Shown: piece after piece, positions 46,906 through 58,294 of the stretch | Layout of the letters: each line of letters starts with the position of its first letter | Numbering within the stretch: position 1 is the first letter of the stretch | DNA from: Combretum micranthum | Lineage: Eukaryota; Streptophyta; Magnoliopsida; Myrtales; Combretaceae | Length of the DNA: 64,000 nt | NCBI GenBank assembly: GCA_024138025.1 | Contig: JAMXBD010000694.1 | Coordinates: 186,001-250,000, forward strand | Direction of reading: 5' to 3' | Notes under the pieces: generated by a model | What the model saw: the letters and a program-made list of their open reading frames with translations, nothing else | Databases searched by the model: none | Told to the model about the DNA's origin: nothing | Translations under genes and position numbers: made by a program

Positions 46906-48115
46906 ATGGGTGGGCATGCTCGTTAAATTAAACCAAATTGAAAATCGAGTTAAACCAAATCGAACAACAAAATAATTATTTTATATTTTGGTTCGATTTA
47001 TAACTTGGTTTAAAAAGATTCTAAACAATAAAAAGATTCTAAACAATTATGATTCGATTCGTGATGTCAAACCGAACCAAACCGTTTAAACTCAAACTAA
47101 AATGCTTCACATTAAAAGAAATAAAAAAGAACTATTTTATTCATTTATAACTCTTAAACATTAGATATTAAGTACACATATAACATTTCATTATAATATC
47201 ACATATAATACAATAATTAAAACAGACTTAAAATGGAATCACAATTTTGAATTCTAATACCATTATTGTGATTAGCATCTTAAAAGGGAATTGAGTAAAA
47301 TTTCATTTTTTATATTTATTAAGAGAAATTATAATTTTGTTCCAATTTATGAAATAAAAATTTCATTTTTAACCACATTAGTGTTATTTATAAACATAAA
47401 TGTAGTGCATATATATTTCGTATTATATATTTTACATAATAAACCGTTAAATATATCATATATCTAATAATATTAAACAAACAATTTTTTATTCATCTCA
47501 AAACTTTCTCCGTATGTTTTCCTATTTTATTAATTTTAAATTCTTCCTAAAACTAATAGACATGCATCAAATTCAAATGGAGCAGTGCAATTGAGTTTAT
47601 AATATGCATAATCGTTTTATTGGTACAACTAAAATTTAAATGCATTATAAAAGAAAAATATTATAAATACATGTGGAAATAATGCAAAAGAATGATTTTC
47701 TTTAATTAGTGTTATAGATTTATTAAAAATATATGCTACTTTAAATTCGCATTGAAAAATATTTTTACGACGGGACTATATATGAAATTATTAAATATAT
47801 GACCTAATTTAATGATAAGTAACTTTAATTCTTATACAACATTCCTTAGTTCAGGTATCTTCTTTTTTTTTTTTTTTTGTTCTTTCTTGTGAAGTCAAAT
47901 GACTATTAATAAATTTATTATAAAATATTTTTAAAAGGCGGTTCAAACCGAACCGAACAAACCAAACCAAACCAAACCGCATTTGAAGTGGTTTAATTCA
48001 AAACTCCAAACAGTTAAAAGCGAGATTGTTTATTAAGGGTTTGAAATGAATCGTTTCAAATGCAGATCGGTTCGATCCCTAAAATGAACCAAATCGAATC
48101 ATGAAAACCCCTACA
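46906..48115. mobile_element. hAT-like MITE, 1.2 kb
   Basis: The left end reads ATGGGTGGGCATGCTCG and the inverse of the right end reads TGTAGGGGTTTTCATG. The ends are rich in AAACCAAA and CGGTTCGATC motifs, as in the copies at 27594 and 60849. The flanks CATGGTCC (46898-46905) and CATGGCAA (48116-48123) match at five of eight bases, so the duplication is only tentative. It lies upstream of the HIPP gene. Confidence 0.6.
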
Positions 48116-48123
48116 CATGGCAA

Positions 48124-48894
48124 TTACAATTGTAAGTATTATAAAATTAAATTGATTATAAATGAAATTAATGTGAAAAAACTTTAAAGAGTTCGATCAT
48201 GGTTGGAAAAGAACTAAACCATTTTATTGATGTGATGGAACCGATCCTGTTATAACTACTACAGGACTGTAGAATTTTCCTCTTTCCTAATCAACTGGAG
48301 TGCATTTCCTATGGATGGTTGTGCATCCTAAAAACTTGCCAGAAATAAAAATATATATATAATATAAAAACTAAATATTTATTTTCTTGAAATGCTTCTT
48401 CTTTTAATTTCAAATTATAAAAACATCTAAAATTCCTATTTTATGCATAATGAAATTCATATTATTTTATGACAGCATACTAAATCCGTGATTATCTAAT
48501 AAATTACTAAAAATTTCATCACCCGGTGCTAAGAAATTAATAAATGGTAAATAATTAATCAAATTTATAATTATGTATAGAGTAATTAAAATAGATATAA
48601 TTCTTCATTAAAGTATAGTAGATACACGCCTTCATATAATCACTACAAATAATGTTTCTTTACTACGTTTTTCTTTTACATACCACAGTATAAAAAGGTA
48701 TCATAAAATAGATACCAAAATTCGCCATTCTCTATTACAATATAAAAGGTACCCTGTAATAAATGAAATCGATAAAAAAAATATATATATATCTGGTGGA
48801 AATTATGTGCCATTTTAAATACTTAACGGTGAATAAAAATAAATGGATTTGGCACGATGCCTACTATGCGGGGAAAACCATGTAAAAAATAATA
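48124..48894. other. Intergenic stretch, nothing recognised
   Basis: AT-rich with no frame or repeat of note. It ends in the CATTA (48895-48899) that precedes the copia LTR. Confidence 0.5.
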
Positions 48895-48899
48895 CATTA

Positions 48900-49998
48900 T
48901 GTTGAATTTGTATGTTTAATGTAGATCTTGATGAGACAATATGATACACAATTAACTATTCAATTATGATAAACTGCACTTAATTATTCAAAACATATGT
49001 TAGAATATATATATATATGTATGTTATGCGTTATTGTGGAGTTTCTGCAGATTTTTAGCTGGAATAAAATTAGTGATGAACAATGTTAGTCGAGGGTCAA
49101 GTCGAGAGCTAAACAACTTCATTCATCAAGGCGCGACAATTTCAAGACCGAAGCTCTACAAGTTCAAAAATGCAGAGTCGGTGGTCAAGGGGTTTGTCAA
49201 GGGCTCAACAAGTCCACTGGTTAGGATACGATAAGTTCAAAATTAAGACTCGACAAGTTCAAAAAAAGCAAAGCCTTGGTCAAGGAATTCATCAAGGGCT
49301 CAATTAGTCCATTATTCAGGGCGTGACAAATTCAAAGTCTATGACTCGACAAGATAAAGTAGCACAATATTGGTCGAGAGTAAATTTGAGGTGCGACACG
49401 TTGAGGCGTGACAAATTTGAATTCAAGACTCGATGGAGTCTAAGTGAGAAAAGACTTGTCGAGGGCAAAAATGAGATGCGACCCTTTGAGGTGCGACAGT
49501 TTAAATACTGGAGTCGATGTAGCAAAAAGAGCCGTTGAAGTGCATTTAATGCTTGACAACTTAGAGACGTTATTTCTAATGAACATTTGATTTTTTGAAG
49601 GCTATATATATTATGTCATTAGGAGACTCAATATAAGAGAAGTGCGAAAAGAGCTTTTACTTGTGAACAAACAAATTACTAATTTTCTTGTTCTCTTATT
49701 CATTTATTGTACATCTCAAAAAAGAAAGAGAAAAATATTATAGTGCTTTGTTCTTATATTTGCTATTTATCAAGAGCATCTAAAGAGAGAAAGGAAATAC
49801 TTTATTTCCTAAAGTATTGTTATAGTAGTATATTGCTCATCTTAAGCATGATTATTTGCAGTGATTAATAAAGTAGGAAGTAGGCCGAACTCTGCATTAA
49901 ATCTAGACTAAAATTTTCTATCCCTATGACTTTAATTTCTTATATTATAAATTTGTTGTGTATTATCAATTGCAATTAAAGTTAAGCAATTTGTTGCA
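48900..49998 (+). repeat. 5' LTR of the copia element
   Basis: It starts TGTTGAATTTG and ends TTGTTGCA. It contains repeats of about 90 bp built on GGTCAAGG..TCAAGGGCTCAA (near 49183 and 49274). Relative to the right LTR it lacks about 45 bp near 49873, where the right copy has GGTAATGTCCTCAATTAGAGG. Confidence 0.8.
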
Positions 49999-50059
49999 TT
50001 TGAGTTGTTTAAGATTTAAGGTAAATACTCAATCCAAAATGAAAACATGTACATCCCAA

Positions 50060-50900
50060 AATGAACTCATCGCCACTTAGAGTGATAATGACCTAAGTGG
50101 CTCAGATGAGGATGTGTGCTTTATGGCACTAGACAATGAGGTAAATTTCTCTCTTCTCCTTCTTTATGCTGAGTTGTATGTAATGTATGATAAAATATGC
50201 TGTAAGTTAGCTAAAATGGAGAAAAAGAACAACATACTTAAATCTTTAATGATAGAAGTAGAAGAAGAATTAGAAAATTTTCAAACAAAACATGAAGAGA
50301 TTAAATCTAAAAATGAATAATCGCAAAGAAATAAATATTTGAAATTAGAAAATGATAAGATGAATAATAAGTGTAAGAAGCTAAAAAGTAAAAATAATGA
50401 GTTAAGCAAAATCAATGAAAAATTAATTATTGAGAATGACTTGCTTGATCTAGAAATTAAAACTATAATAATAGTTATGTTGAATGTGTCAATAGTAGTA
50501 ATGAAATCCAAAAAGAGCTAGAGAATTTAAAAAATGAAAATATATTACTAAAAGCTAGCTTAGATGATTCCAAAGCTACTGTAGCCCAATTCGTAAATGG
50601 GAAAAAGAATTTAAACACACTTATTGGAAATCAAAGGTACGATTCAAATAAATATGAAATTTGCAATAGTAGAGGAAATAGCTGGCAGTCCCATAAAACT
50701 TTATTTGTAAAAGCTATCCATAGGACATGCAATTAATGTGACAAATCTAGTCATATTGCACACAACCGTGCAATAAGAAAAATCATGCATTTGAATCATA
50801 GAAGCAAGCTAGGTTTGGTTCCTATAAAACAGATTCCTATTTCACTTAACCAAAAAAGACATAAACTCATATAGGTACCTAAGAAATAATAATCCGTTTT
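50060..50900 (+). pseudogene. Copia gag, C-terminal coiled-coil part
   Basis: It begins with SDNDLSGSDEDVCFMALDNE, which in SIRE-like gag lies well inside the protein. A long Lys/Glu/Asn-rich coiled coil follows (KMEKKNNILKSLMIEVEEELE, then KLKSKNNELSKINEKLI in another frame) and then NLNTLIGNQRYDSNKYEI. The zinc knuckle (about 50735-50780) is decayed: a stop sits inside it and the last cysteine reads arginine. There are only 60 bp between the LTR and this mid-gag sequence, so the capsid part and primer site were deleted. Confidence 0.75.
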
Positions 50901-50919
50901 GTAGATATCTTCAAGTGGG

Positions 50920-51230
50920 GATAACAAATAATATCTGGACAGCAGCTACTCTAGACTCGTAAACTGGAGATGAATCTAAATTCACATCTTTAGACTGAAA
51001 GATCAAGGAAGTGTTATCTTTGGAGATAATCGAAAATTAACCGTTCTTGATGAATGTAACATTCTCATAAATAAAGATTTATTTATTAAAAATGTATTAC
51101 TTGTTGATTATCTAAAACATACTTGTTTAGTGTAAGTCAATAATGCTCTATTAAAAGAATTAACAACAACCAAGTGTAATTTAAAGGATATAGATAAATA
51201 AAAATTTACAAAATCAATTTAGATTATTTT
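50920..51230 (+). pseudogene. Copia protease region (broken)
   Basis: The plus strand gives TAATLDS, a stop, then TGDESKFTSLD, the place of the DSG active site and following loop. In other frames come GDNRKLTVLDECNIL and FIKNVLLVDYLKHT. The glycine after D-S cannot be read because a stop codon falls there. Confidence 0.7.
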
Positions 51231-51924
51231 AAATCATCAAATGAAACTTATCTATATTCCCAAAATGACATAGGTTGGCTAAAACATAGAAATTTGGGAC
51301 ATGCTAGCATGGATGTTATTTCAAAACTTATTAAAAAGAATCTTGTTAAAGGTTTAACTAAAATAAATTTTCAAAATGATAAGATTTGTCAAGCCTGTCA
51401 ACAAGGAAAGCAAACTAAGACTTCTTTTAAGTCTAAGGATGATATTTCCACTTCTAGACCATTAGAACTATTGCATATAGATTTAATTGGTCATACTCAA
51501 ACTCTAAGTTTGGGAGGCAATAAATATACTTTGGCTATTGTTGATTATTTTACTAGATATACATGGATTTCTACCTTGCATCTAAAGATGAGAAAACCAT
51601 GTCTTTTTTAGATATTGCAAGAAAGTCCATAATGAAAAAAAGTTCTAACATTCTCTCTATTCAAAGTGATAATGGGGAAGAATTTGAAAGTTATGAAATG
51701 GATGATTTTTGCAATAAATATAGTATTGAACATACCTTTTCGGCACCTAGAACTCTACAACAAAATGGTTTAGATGAAAGGAAAAATAGAACTTTAATTG
51801 AATTGACTAGAACCATGTTGGTGAAAGTAATTTATGAAAATATTTTTAAGCTGAAGTTATAAATATAGCTTGCTATATATCAAATAGAGTTTTATAAGAC
51901 TAATTCTCAAGAAAACCCCCTATG
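51231..51924 (+). pseudogene. Copia integrase, split and frameshifted
   Basis: It reads WLKHRNLGHASMDVISKL and CQACQQGKQTKTSFKS (the HHCC zinc finger), then LLHIDLIGHTQT with the first catalytic Asp, IQSDNGEEFESYE with the second Asp, and LQQNGLDERKNRT with the Glu. All three catalytic residues are present, but the frame shifts between 51565 and 51600 (frames 51294-51611 and 51563-51862). The gene is cut at 51924 by a solo LTR and resumes at 55573 with YELWKGKKPNISYFHPF. Confidence 0.9.
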
Positions 51925-52926
51925 TGTAAACCCTTAGATTTTAAGATAGTTTATATACGATTAATCAGGTTTCAGGGAAATTGAACTCTAGAAGCCAAAT
52001 TAAGTCAATCGACAGGTTGAACCGGACAACTAATAGAGTCCTAAAATATGAGATAAAAATAAAAAATGGGGTGAACTCAAATTATGGTTCATAAAAATAG
52101 TATAAAACCTATAAAGATCGGATAGCCCCTAAATCCGATCATTTCGAGCCTTCAGGACCAATTTTCATATCTATCTGCGAAGACGAGATAAAATATTCCT
52201 ACAACTAAACCATACTGGAAAAATATTAAGGTATCTATTAAATATCAGATAAATTTTTTCGGCCCATAAAAAATCAATTATAGCTCATATATGCATATTT
52301 TATCTCTACCGATAACTTATTTAATATTTTACTATTATTGTTTAATTTATTTTTCTTCAAAATTTGCAGCATATATGGCTGCCATATTTTCTCATATTTA
52401 TATATATAAACCTATAAAAATAGCCTAAAACCTATACCTATCACCTATGGTGCATGAAGACACATTGTCATTTCAATTTGAATTTTTTTTATTACTTTTC
52501 CCTTCCCATTTAAGCTTTATATGCTGGTACATGCTGCAAATTACAGCAGCTAATTAATTTTTTTTATTAAACCTCCTCTAGAAGCTACAATCTCATTCTA
52601 TATAAACCCTTGCAAGCCATCAAATTTTGCACCACTTTTCTTTTCTTTTTTCTGTCTTTTCTCTCTATTTTTTTCTTCTTCCTTTCCCTTGGCTGGCGTG
52701 AATATTTGGTGTTGCTACCTCCTCCTCTTTTCCATCTTCAAACACTTCTTTGCTTCATCATTTAAGGTATATACATCTCCTATATCATCCTAATAACTTT
52801 AATTATGATCTCATGCTTCTTTTCTTGCCAAAAACCTTTCTATTTTGCTCAAACTTTGAGTTATCATGATAAATGTGAACCATGCCATGTCAAGTTGTAA
52901 TCTTGCCATATTTATTTTGTCTCATA

Positions 52927-53190
52927 TTATCATCTAATCTAGCTTTTAATATTCATGCCTATAGCTATGTATATCTTGCACACATTTTTTTTTCTACATA
53001 TTGTCATCTAATCTAGTTTCCCATATTTATATTTATAGTTTTGTAGTTCTTATTCATTTCTGATATACATTATCATCTAATCTAACTTTTATATTTAAAT
53101 CTATGATGTAAATATATCTTGTTCATTTGTTAGATATTGTCATCTAATCTATTTCCATATTTATATCTATGATTATGTATATCTATAAGA
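52927..53190. repeat. Four tandem units of about 70 bp
   Basis: TCATCTAATCTA recurs at about 52930, 53003, 53072 and 53140, each followed by an ATATTTATATCTATG-like stretch. The array lies within the solo LTR. Confidence 0.8.
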
Positions 53191-53252
53191 GCACAGAGCT
53201 CACTAACCTAACTTTTATTTATGTTTTTCTTTGTTTTGTTGCTTTTATTTAA

Positions 53253-53494
53253 AAGACTGGTTCATATCTAGTCTTGGACTGGAATCATTTCAAGTCCAGC
53301 AGCTTTGCTAAAGTCTAAGACTCCCAAACCTTTGCTTTATTTCTTAGATCATTTTCTTATCATGAGACTGGAAATATTCAAGTCTCGGGGAGCCTTGTTA
53401 TAGTCTAAGACTCCCAAAATTTTATTTTGTTATTCATGGGACTGGAATCATTTCAAGTCCCTAGGGAGCCTTGATTTAGAAGCTAAGACTCCCA
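53253..53494. repeat. Tandem hairpin units
   Basis: GACTGGAATCATTTCAAGTC-type palindromes lie at about 53253, 53276, 53364 and 53438. The last three are each followed by AGTCTAAGACTCCCA or a variant. Stems are 5-8 bp with an 8-10 base loop. Confidence 0.8.
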
Positions 53495-54181
53495 TTCTCT
53501 TATTACATCAATCTTTTTATATATTGCCTTTCTTATTTTATTATTCTAATGCTTATATTCTTTTTGTATTCATGCTCATATCATGTCCATAATGATGTTG
53601 CTACAAATCTTAAAAGGTTAAAAATTCCACAACATGACAAAACATGACTCAAACTCATTTTCTTGAACATGAGAAAAACATATGGAAAATAAAAGTTTTA
53701 GAAAACTAAATGATCATTTCATTTTTCCTAAAGGTCAAGACTACAAGTAAATAGAAAGCTAAAGACTCAACTTTTCATATAAGAATTTACTCAAAAGTAA
53801 TTTTTGAGAATGAGAAAATAAGAATGGACCATAGAAAGACTAAAAGCCTAAAGAAAGCAAAACTCAATTTTTCTACTCAAGAAAACTTGTTTAATATGGT
53901 CAAGCAATAAGAAATTATTTTATTTTTGTCATACATTAAACTGATAAATTGGGAAGAGGATAAATTATGAAAGTCATATAGGGCGTACATTTTCATATTT
54001 GATGAATGAAAGATGAAGTTCATTTTCAAGAAGAGATTAAACTATGCGAAACAAGTTTTATTGCGAACTTATCAAGATTATGAAAATACAAGAATTCTAA
54101 TTAAACCATCAAGACAATTTTTGTAAAAATATGAGCTCAAGCAACATCACTATGATCATGAATAAATCATGAACCATTATT

Positions 54182-54207
54182 TGTGTGTGTGTGTGTGTGT
54201 GTGTGTA
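54182..54207. repeat. (TG)n microsatellite
   Basis: About 13 TG dinucleotides within the solo LTR. Confidence 0.9.
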
Positions 54208-55572
54208 TACTACTATGATAAGTTACATGTACAAGTTGAGTCATTAAAAAAAAAAAAAATTGGCAACACTTAAACGCTATAGTTTTCAAAACGCGGGATT
54301 TAGATGAAGAACTTGTAACTTTCTTAGGATTTACATAAACCCTTCTTTACCTAGAATTGGTTTTCTAGATCATAGGCATGAGCAAAATCTAGTATGGGAT
54401 GCTCATTTTGGGATATCTCCTTGTGATAGGTGACGAGGGAGAAGACCTACCATTTCCAGAAGATTATTTTGACTGAGAATATCCCGCAATGGCTGAGTGA
54501 GTTTTCCTTACTTTACGTATTTATGCTTGTGCTTGCAGAGTAGAGCACTAGAAGTTAGGCAAAAGATAAAAACAGGTTGTTTGATGAGATGGTGAATTGA
54601 TACCTGTGATTCATTGGTTAATTAAATGAATAATAAGTACATCGAAACACCATTTGGTTGCTAAATGTTGTGCCTGATTAGTTATTACGATTGTATGCTT
54701 GTGATAATTGTTCTGGTCACCTTAGAAAGAAATTTAACTAGGATTGGAAAGTTATAAAAATGGATCATGCATGGCATAAAATGGGACACATTACATAGCA
54801 CTACTATTCCTACACATGGGGATGGTAGGTAAATGTACCTCGCTTCAATATGAGGAACTACTACGTTCAGGGAATAAGACCTCACGGAGGAGCCACGCTC
54901 AATCTCATGCTAAAGGGAATTAGTAGTGGTTGGTTTTCGAAACCCTACATAGTTGGAAGGACCCTAAAAAATTCAGCATTCCCTAAACCTTGACATGGAA
55001 GGCGTAATTCCATTCCACTCATGATACCAGTAAATCATGAGTGTATGTGTGAGCATATGTTTGTTGCATTACATATGGTTGTTTAAACTAACTTGTTTGT
55101 TTTGGATTATATGAATGCATTTTGGCGGGATTATCTTACCAAACTACTTGTAAGCTTATCCCATTGTAGATTTTTGTTACAGATGAAGTACCACAAATAC
55201 TTATGGCTGAACCCAAGACTGCAATATTGTTGGTTAAGAACGGGAGCTTTTGGAGTACCTATAGTACCACTATTTTGATAGTACTCTAGTAGGTATTGAT
55301 TTAAGGAAAAATCTATGTAAATGTATTGGAAAGACTTTATTTTTTATGTAAGAACAATATGAATGCAGAAGTTATGTAATTATTATTTCTAATTTCTTGT
55401 TGCTATAATGATGCCATCATATTAAAATACATAACTCTGATGGTAACTCTTATGGTGAAAGTACGTCTTGTGCATAATATCGAAGTTTTTGCGTAACTGA
55501 GGTTGTCACTCCTAAGCTTTAATATTGTGTACAGCGAACTGTCACGTTTAGGGTGCCCCTCGGGGCGTGACA

Positions 55573-57663
55573 CTATGAGCTTTGGAAAGGAAAAAAACCT
55601 AACATATCTTATTTTCATCCATTTAGCACTAAATATTACATCCTAAACAATGGGAAAAAAAAATAACAATTGGCAAAATTTAATGCTAAAAGTGATGAAA
55701 GAATCTTTTTGGTAATTCTTTAACTAATAACGTATATAGAGTGTTTAATAAAATAACGTTAGTTGTAGAAGAATCTATACATGTTGCTTTTGATGACTCT
55801 CTACCTTATTTATGCTCAAATGATGATGTAGACGTTGTTTGTGCAGCACAAGAAGGTATTGTTACCCCCAAGCAGAGTTGACCCCTACTGCAGCCTTGAG
55901 GGATCAAACCCATGACCTAAGGCTTTTGTTTGCCTTAAAGGTAACGTCTCTCACCAATTGAGCTAAATAAATTCTCTCTTGAAAATAATAATACAGAAGA
56001 TAATGACCATAAAATAGATGTTGTATATGAATCTGCTAATTATGATTTTCCTAAAGAATGGAAATATGCAAGATCACATCCAAAAAATCTAATTATTGGT
56101 GAACTTCTAATAGTATACAAACAAGATCATCTTTAAAAATACAAGTAATCTTGTTTTTCTATCTCAAACCGAGCCACAAAATATTGAAGAAGCCTTAAAA
56201 AATAATTTTTGGATACATGCTATGCAAGAAGAATTAAACCAATTCAAAGAAATGTTATTTGAAAATTTGTTCCTAGACTTGATAGTAGACCAATTATTAA
56301 AACCAAATGGATTTGCAGAAATAAACTTGATGAATCTGGAATAATAACAAGAAATAAAGCTAGATTAGTTGGTAAAAGTTATAATCAAGAAAAGGCATAG
56401 ATTTTGATGAAACATTTGCTCCAGTTACTAGACTAAATCTATAAGAATGCTTTTGGCCTTTGCTGCTTTTAAGAATTTTACTCTTTTTCAAATTGATGTC
56501 AAAGGTGCTTTCTTAAATAGTTTTATAAAAGAAGAAGTCTATGTAGAGCAACCACTAAATTTTGAAAATAATGAATTCTCTGATCATGTTTCTAAATTAA
56601 ACAAAGCTCTTTATGGACAAAATCAAGCTTGTAGAGCTTTGTATAAAAGACTTACTAGCTTCTTTTTAAACAATTAATTTTCTTGAGGAAAAGTTGATAC
56701 AGCTCCATTTATCAAAATCACAATTTGACTCATTGATTGTGCAAATCTATGTGAATGATATTGTGTTTGAAACTACTCATATAAGTCTTATAAATGGATT
56801 TATTGAGTCCATGAAAGAAGAATTTGAATTGAGCATAATGGGAGAACTCAATTATTTTCTAAGTCTTCAAATAAACAATATGAAAAATGGAGCATTCATC
56901 ATTCAATCAAAATGTACAATAGGTTTGTTGAAAAAGTTTAAAATAGATAATCGAAAAACAAGACCTACACCTAGAAGTATAAGTATAAAACTTGATAGAG
57001 ATGAAAATAAGAAAAATGTGTGTGAAAAGTTTTATAGAGGCATGACAAGTAGTTTGTTGTATTTAATTGCTTCATGTTCTCAACATGTATATGTGTATGA
57101 TTTCTATCGTGCCTGAAAGAGTTGCACATGAATGTAGTAAAACGGATATTCAAGTATCATATAGGCACAATTGAAATTGACTTATAACATCCAAAGTTTA
57201 CCTCTTTTGATCCAATTCAATACTCCGATACTAACTTGTTGAGTGCAAAGTAGATCAGAAAAGCATAAGCGGTGCATGCTACTTTCTTAGAAATTTCCTA
57301 ATATCTTAGCACTCAAAAAAGTAAAATTCAACTACACTTTCAACTACTGAATTTACATATATAGTTGTCGGTATCTATTGTGCATAAGTTTTATGGATAA
57401 AATAAACTTTGCTTGACTACAGTAAAAAATATGAAAATGTTACAATTTGCTGTGATAACACAAGTGCTACAAATTTAACAAAAAATCTAATTCAACACTG
57501 AAGAACTAAGCATATCAAAATTAGACATTATTTCATTAGAGATCATGTTCTAAATAGAGATATAAGCTTGGAATTTGTTGATATTTTTATAAAACCCTTG
57601 AGTAAAGATCATTTTTGCATTTTACGAAGAGAATTGAGCATGATCAAGCAAGATGATTGCTAA
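55573..57663 (+). pseudogene. Copia integrase end, reverse transcriptase and RNase H (broken)
   Basis: After YELWKGKKPNISYF it runs through a charged linker and FPKEWKYARSHPKNLIIG (about 56055), then KNNFWIHAMQEELNQF, FDETFAPVTRL and LFQIDVKGAFLNSF. EVYVEQP and ALYGQNQACRALYKRL follow. At 56748-56759 the polymerase motif reads YVND in place of the usual YVDD, a change of a metal-binding aspartate. The RNase H end is SRTKHIKIRHYFIRDHV and DIFIKPLSKDHF near 57510-57620. Several stops and indels break it, and a SINE piece interrupts it near 55860. Confidence 0.85.
55856..55968 (-). mobile_element. tRNA-derived SINE head fragment
   Basis: On the minus strand TTAGCTCAATTGGTGAGAG is followed by GGGTTTGATCCCTC, which are A-box and B-box positions of a tRNA-like head. 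The tail and duplication are not visible, so it is a truncated copy. It resembles the loop of the fold-back element at 34852-35165 and is a different family from the SINE at 32644. Confidence 0.7.
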
Positions 57664-57794
57664 AATATCATGGAGACAAGATAATCTAGAACTTGATCTT
57701 AGGATAAAAAAACTATTAGATGTTCAAAAATGCTTTTGTGATCGTTGTAATATGTTCTACTTGCAAAAATCTGCTATATGTGTGTAAAGCAATG

Positions 57795-57960
57795 AGTGAA
57801 GTCCTCATGTGTTAAGGTATGTGTGTGAAGTCCTACATGTATGCAGGCATATCTGAAGTCTTCTATGTTGAGGTAGTGTGAAGTCCTCTATTGTTGAGAG
57901 AATGTAAAGTCCTCTTTGTTGAGGCATTGTTGTAAAGTCATCTTTGTGAGGCAATTTTAT
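57795..57960. repeat. Minisatellite of about 26-32 bp units with CCTC..GAGG hairpins
   Basis: About six units of GTGAAGTCCTCTATGTTGAGG type lie between the RNase H end and the right LTR of the copia element. Most units contain an inverted CCTC / GAGG pair. Confidence 0.85.
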
Positions 57961-58280
57961 GTGTTGAATAAAATGCATGGAATCCTCCTTGTATGTCATC
58001 TATGCATCTCTCCTTGTTTGCAATATTATAAGTCTGTCATTTTTTTCATTAGTACAAAGAGGGAGAAGTGTAGAATGCACAATTAACAAGCATGCATATA
58101 GTCTATTTTGATAAACACAAAGAGGGAGCCAAATAACATATTAAGTGTAACTTGCATCTTCCTAGAATTAAGCATCAAGTTTTTAAATTAAAATTGAGAA
58201 AAATCCTTTGAAATCCAAATGCTTAATTGAGGGGGGTATACTAAATTGAGAATGAGTTAATTGATCATAATTGTCCTCAT

Positions 58281-58294
58281 CAAAAAGGGGGAGA
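58281..58294 (+). other. Copia polypurine tract
   Basis: CAAAAAGGGGGAGA directly precedes the right LTR. It is the plus-strand primer of copia elements. Confidence 0.85.

Larger units (their letters stand above)
51925..55572 (-). mobile_element. Long solo LTR, 3.6 kb, with perfect TSD (minus orientation)
   Basis: On the minus strand it starts TGTCACGCCCCGAGG and ends GGGTTTACA. A perfect 5-bp duplication CTATG lies at 51920-51924 and 55573-55577. It is related by its ends and by inner motifs (ACTCACTCAGCCATT-like, 54490) to 36738-41766. It contains two tandem arrays (52927-53190, 53253-53494) and a TG microsatellite. No coding domain is seen. Confidence 0.9.
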
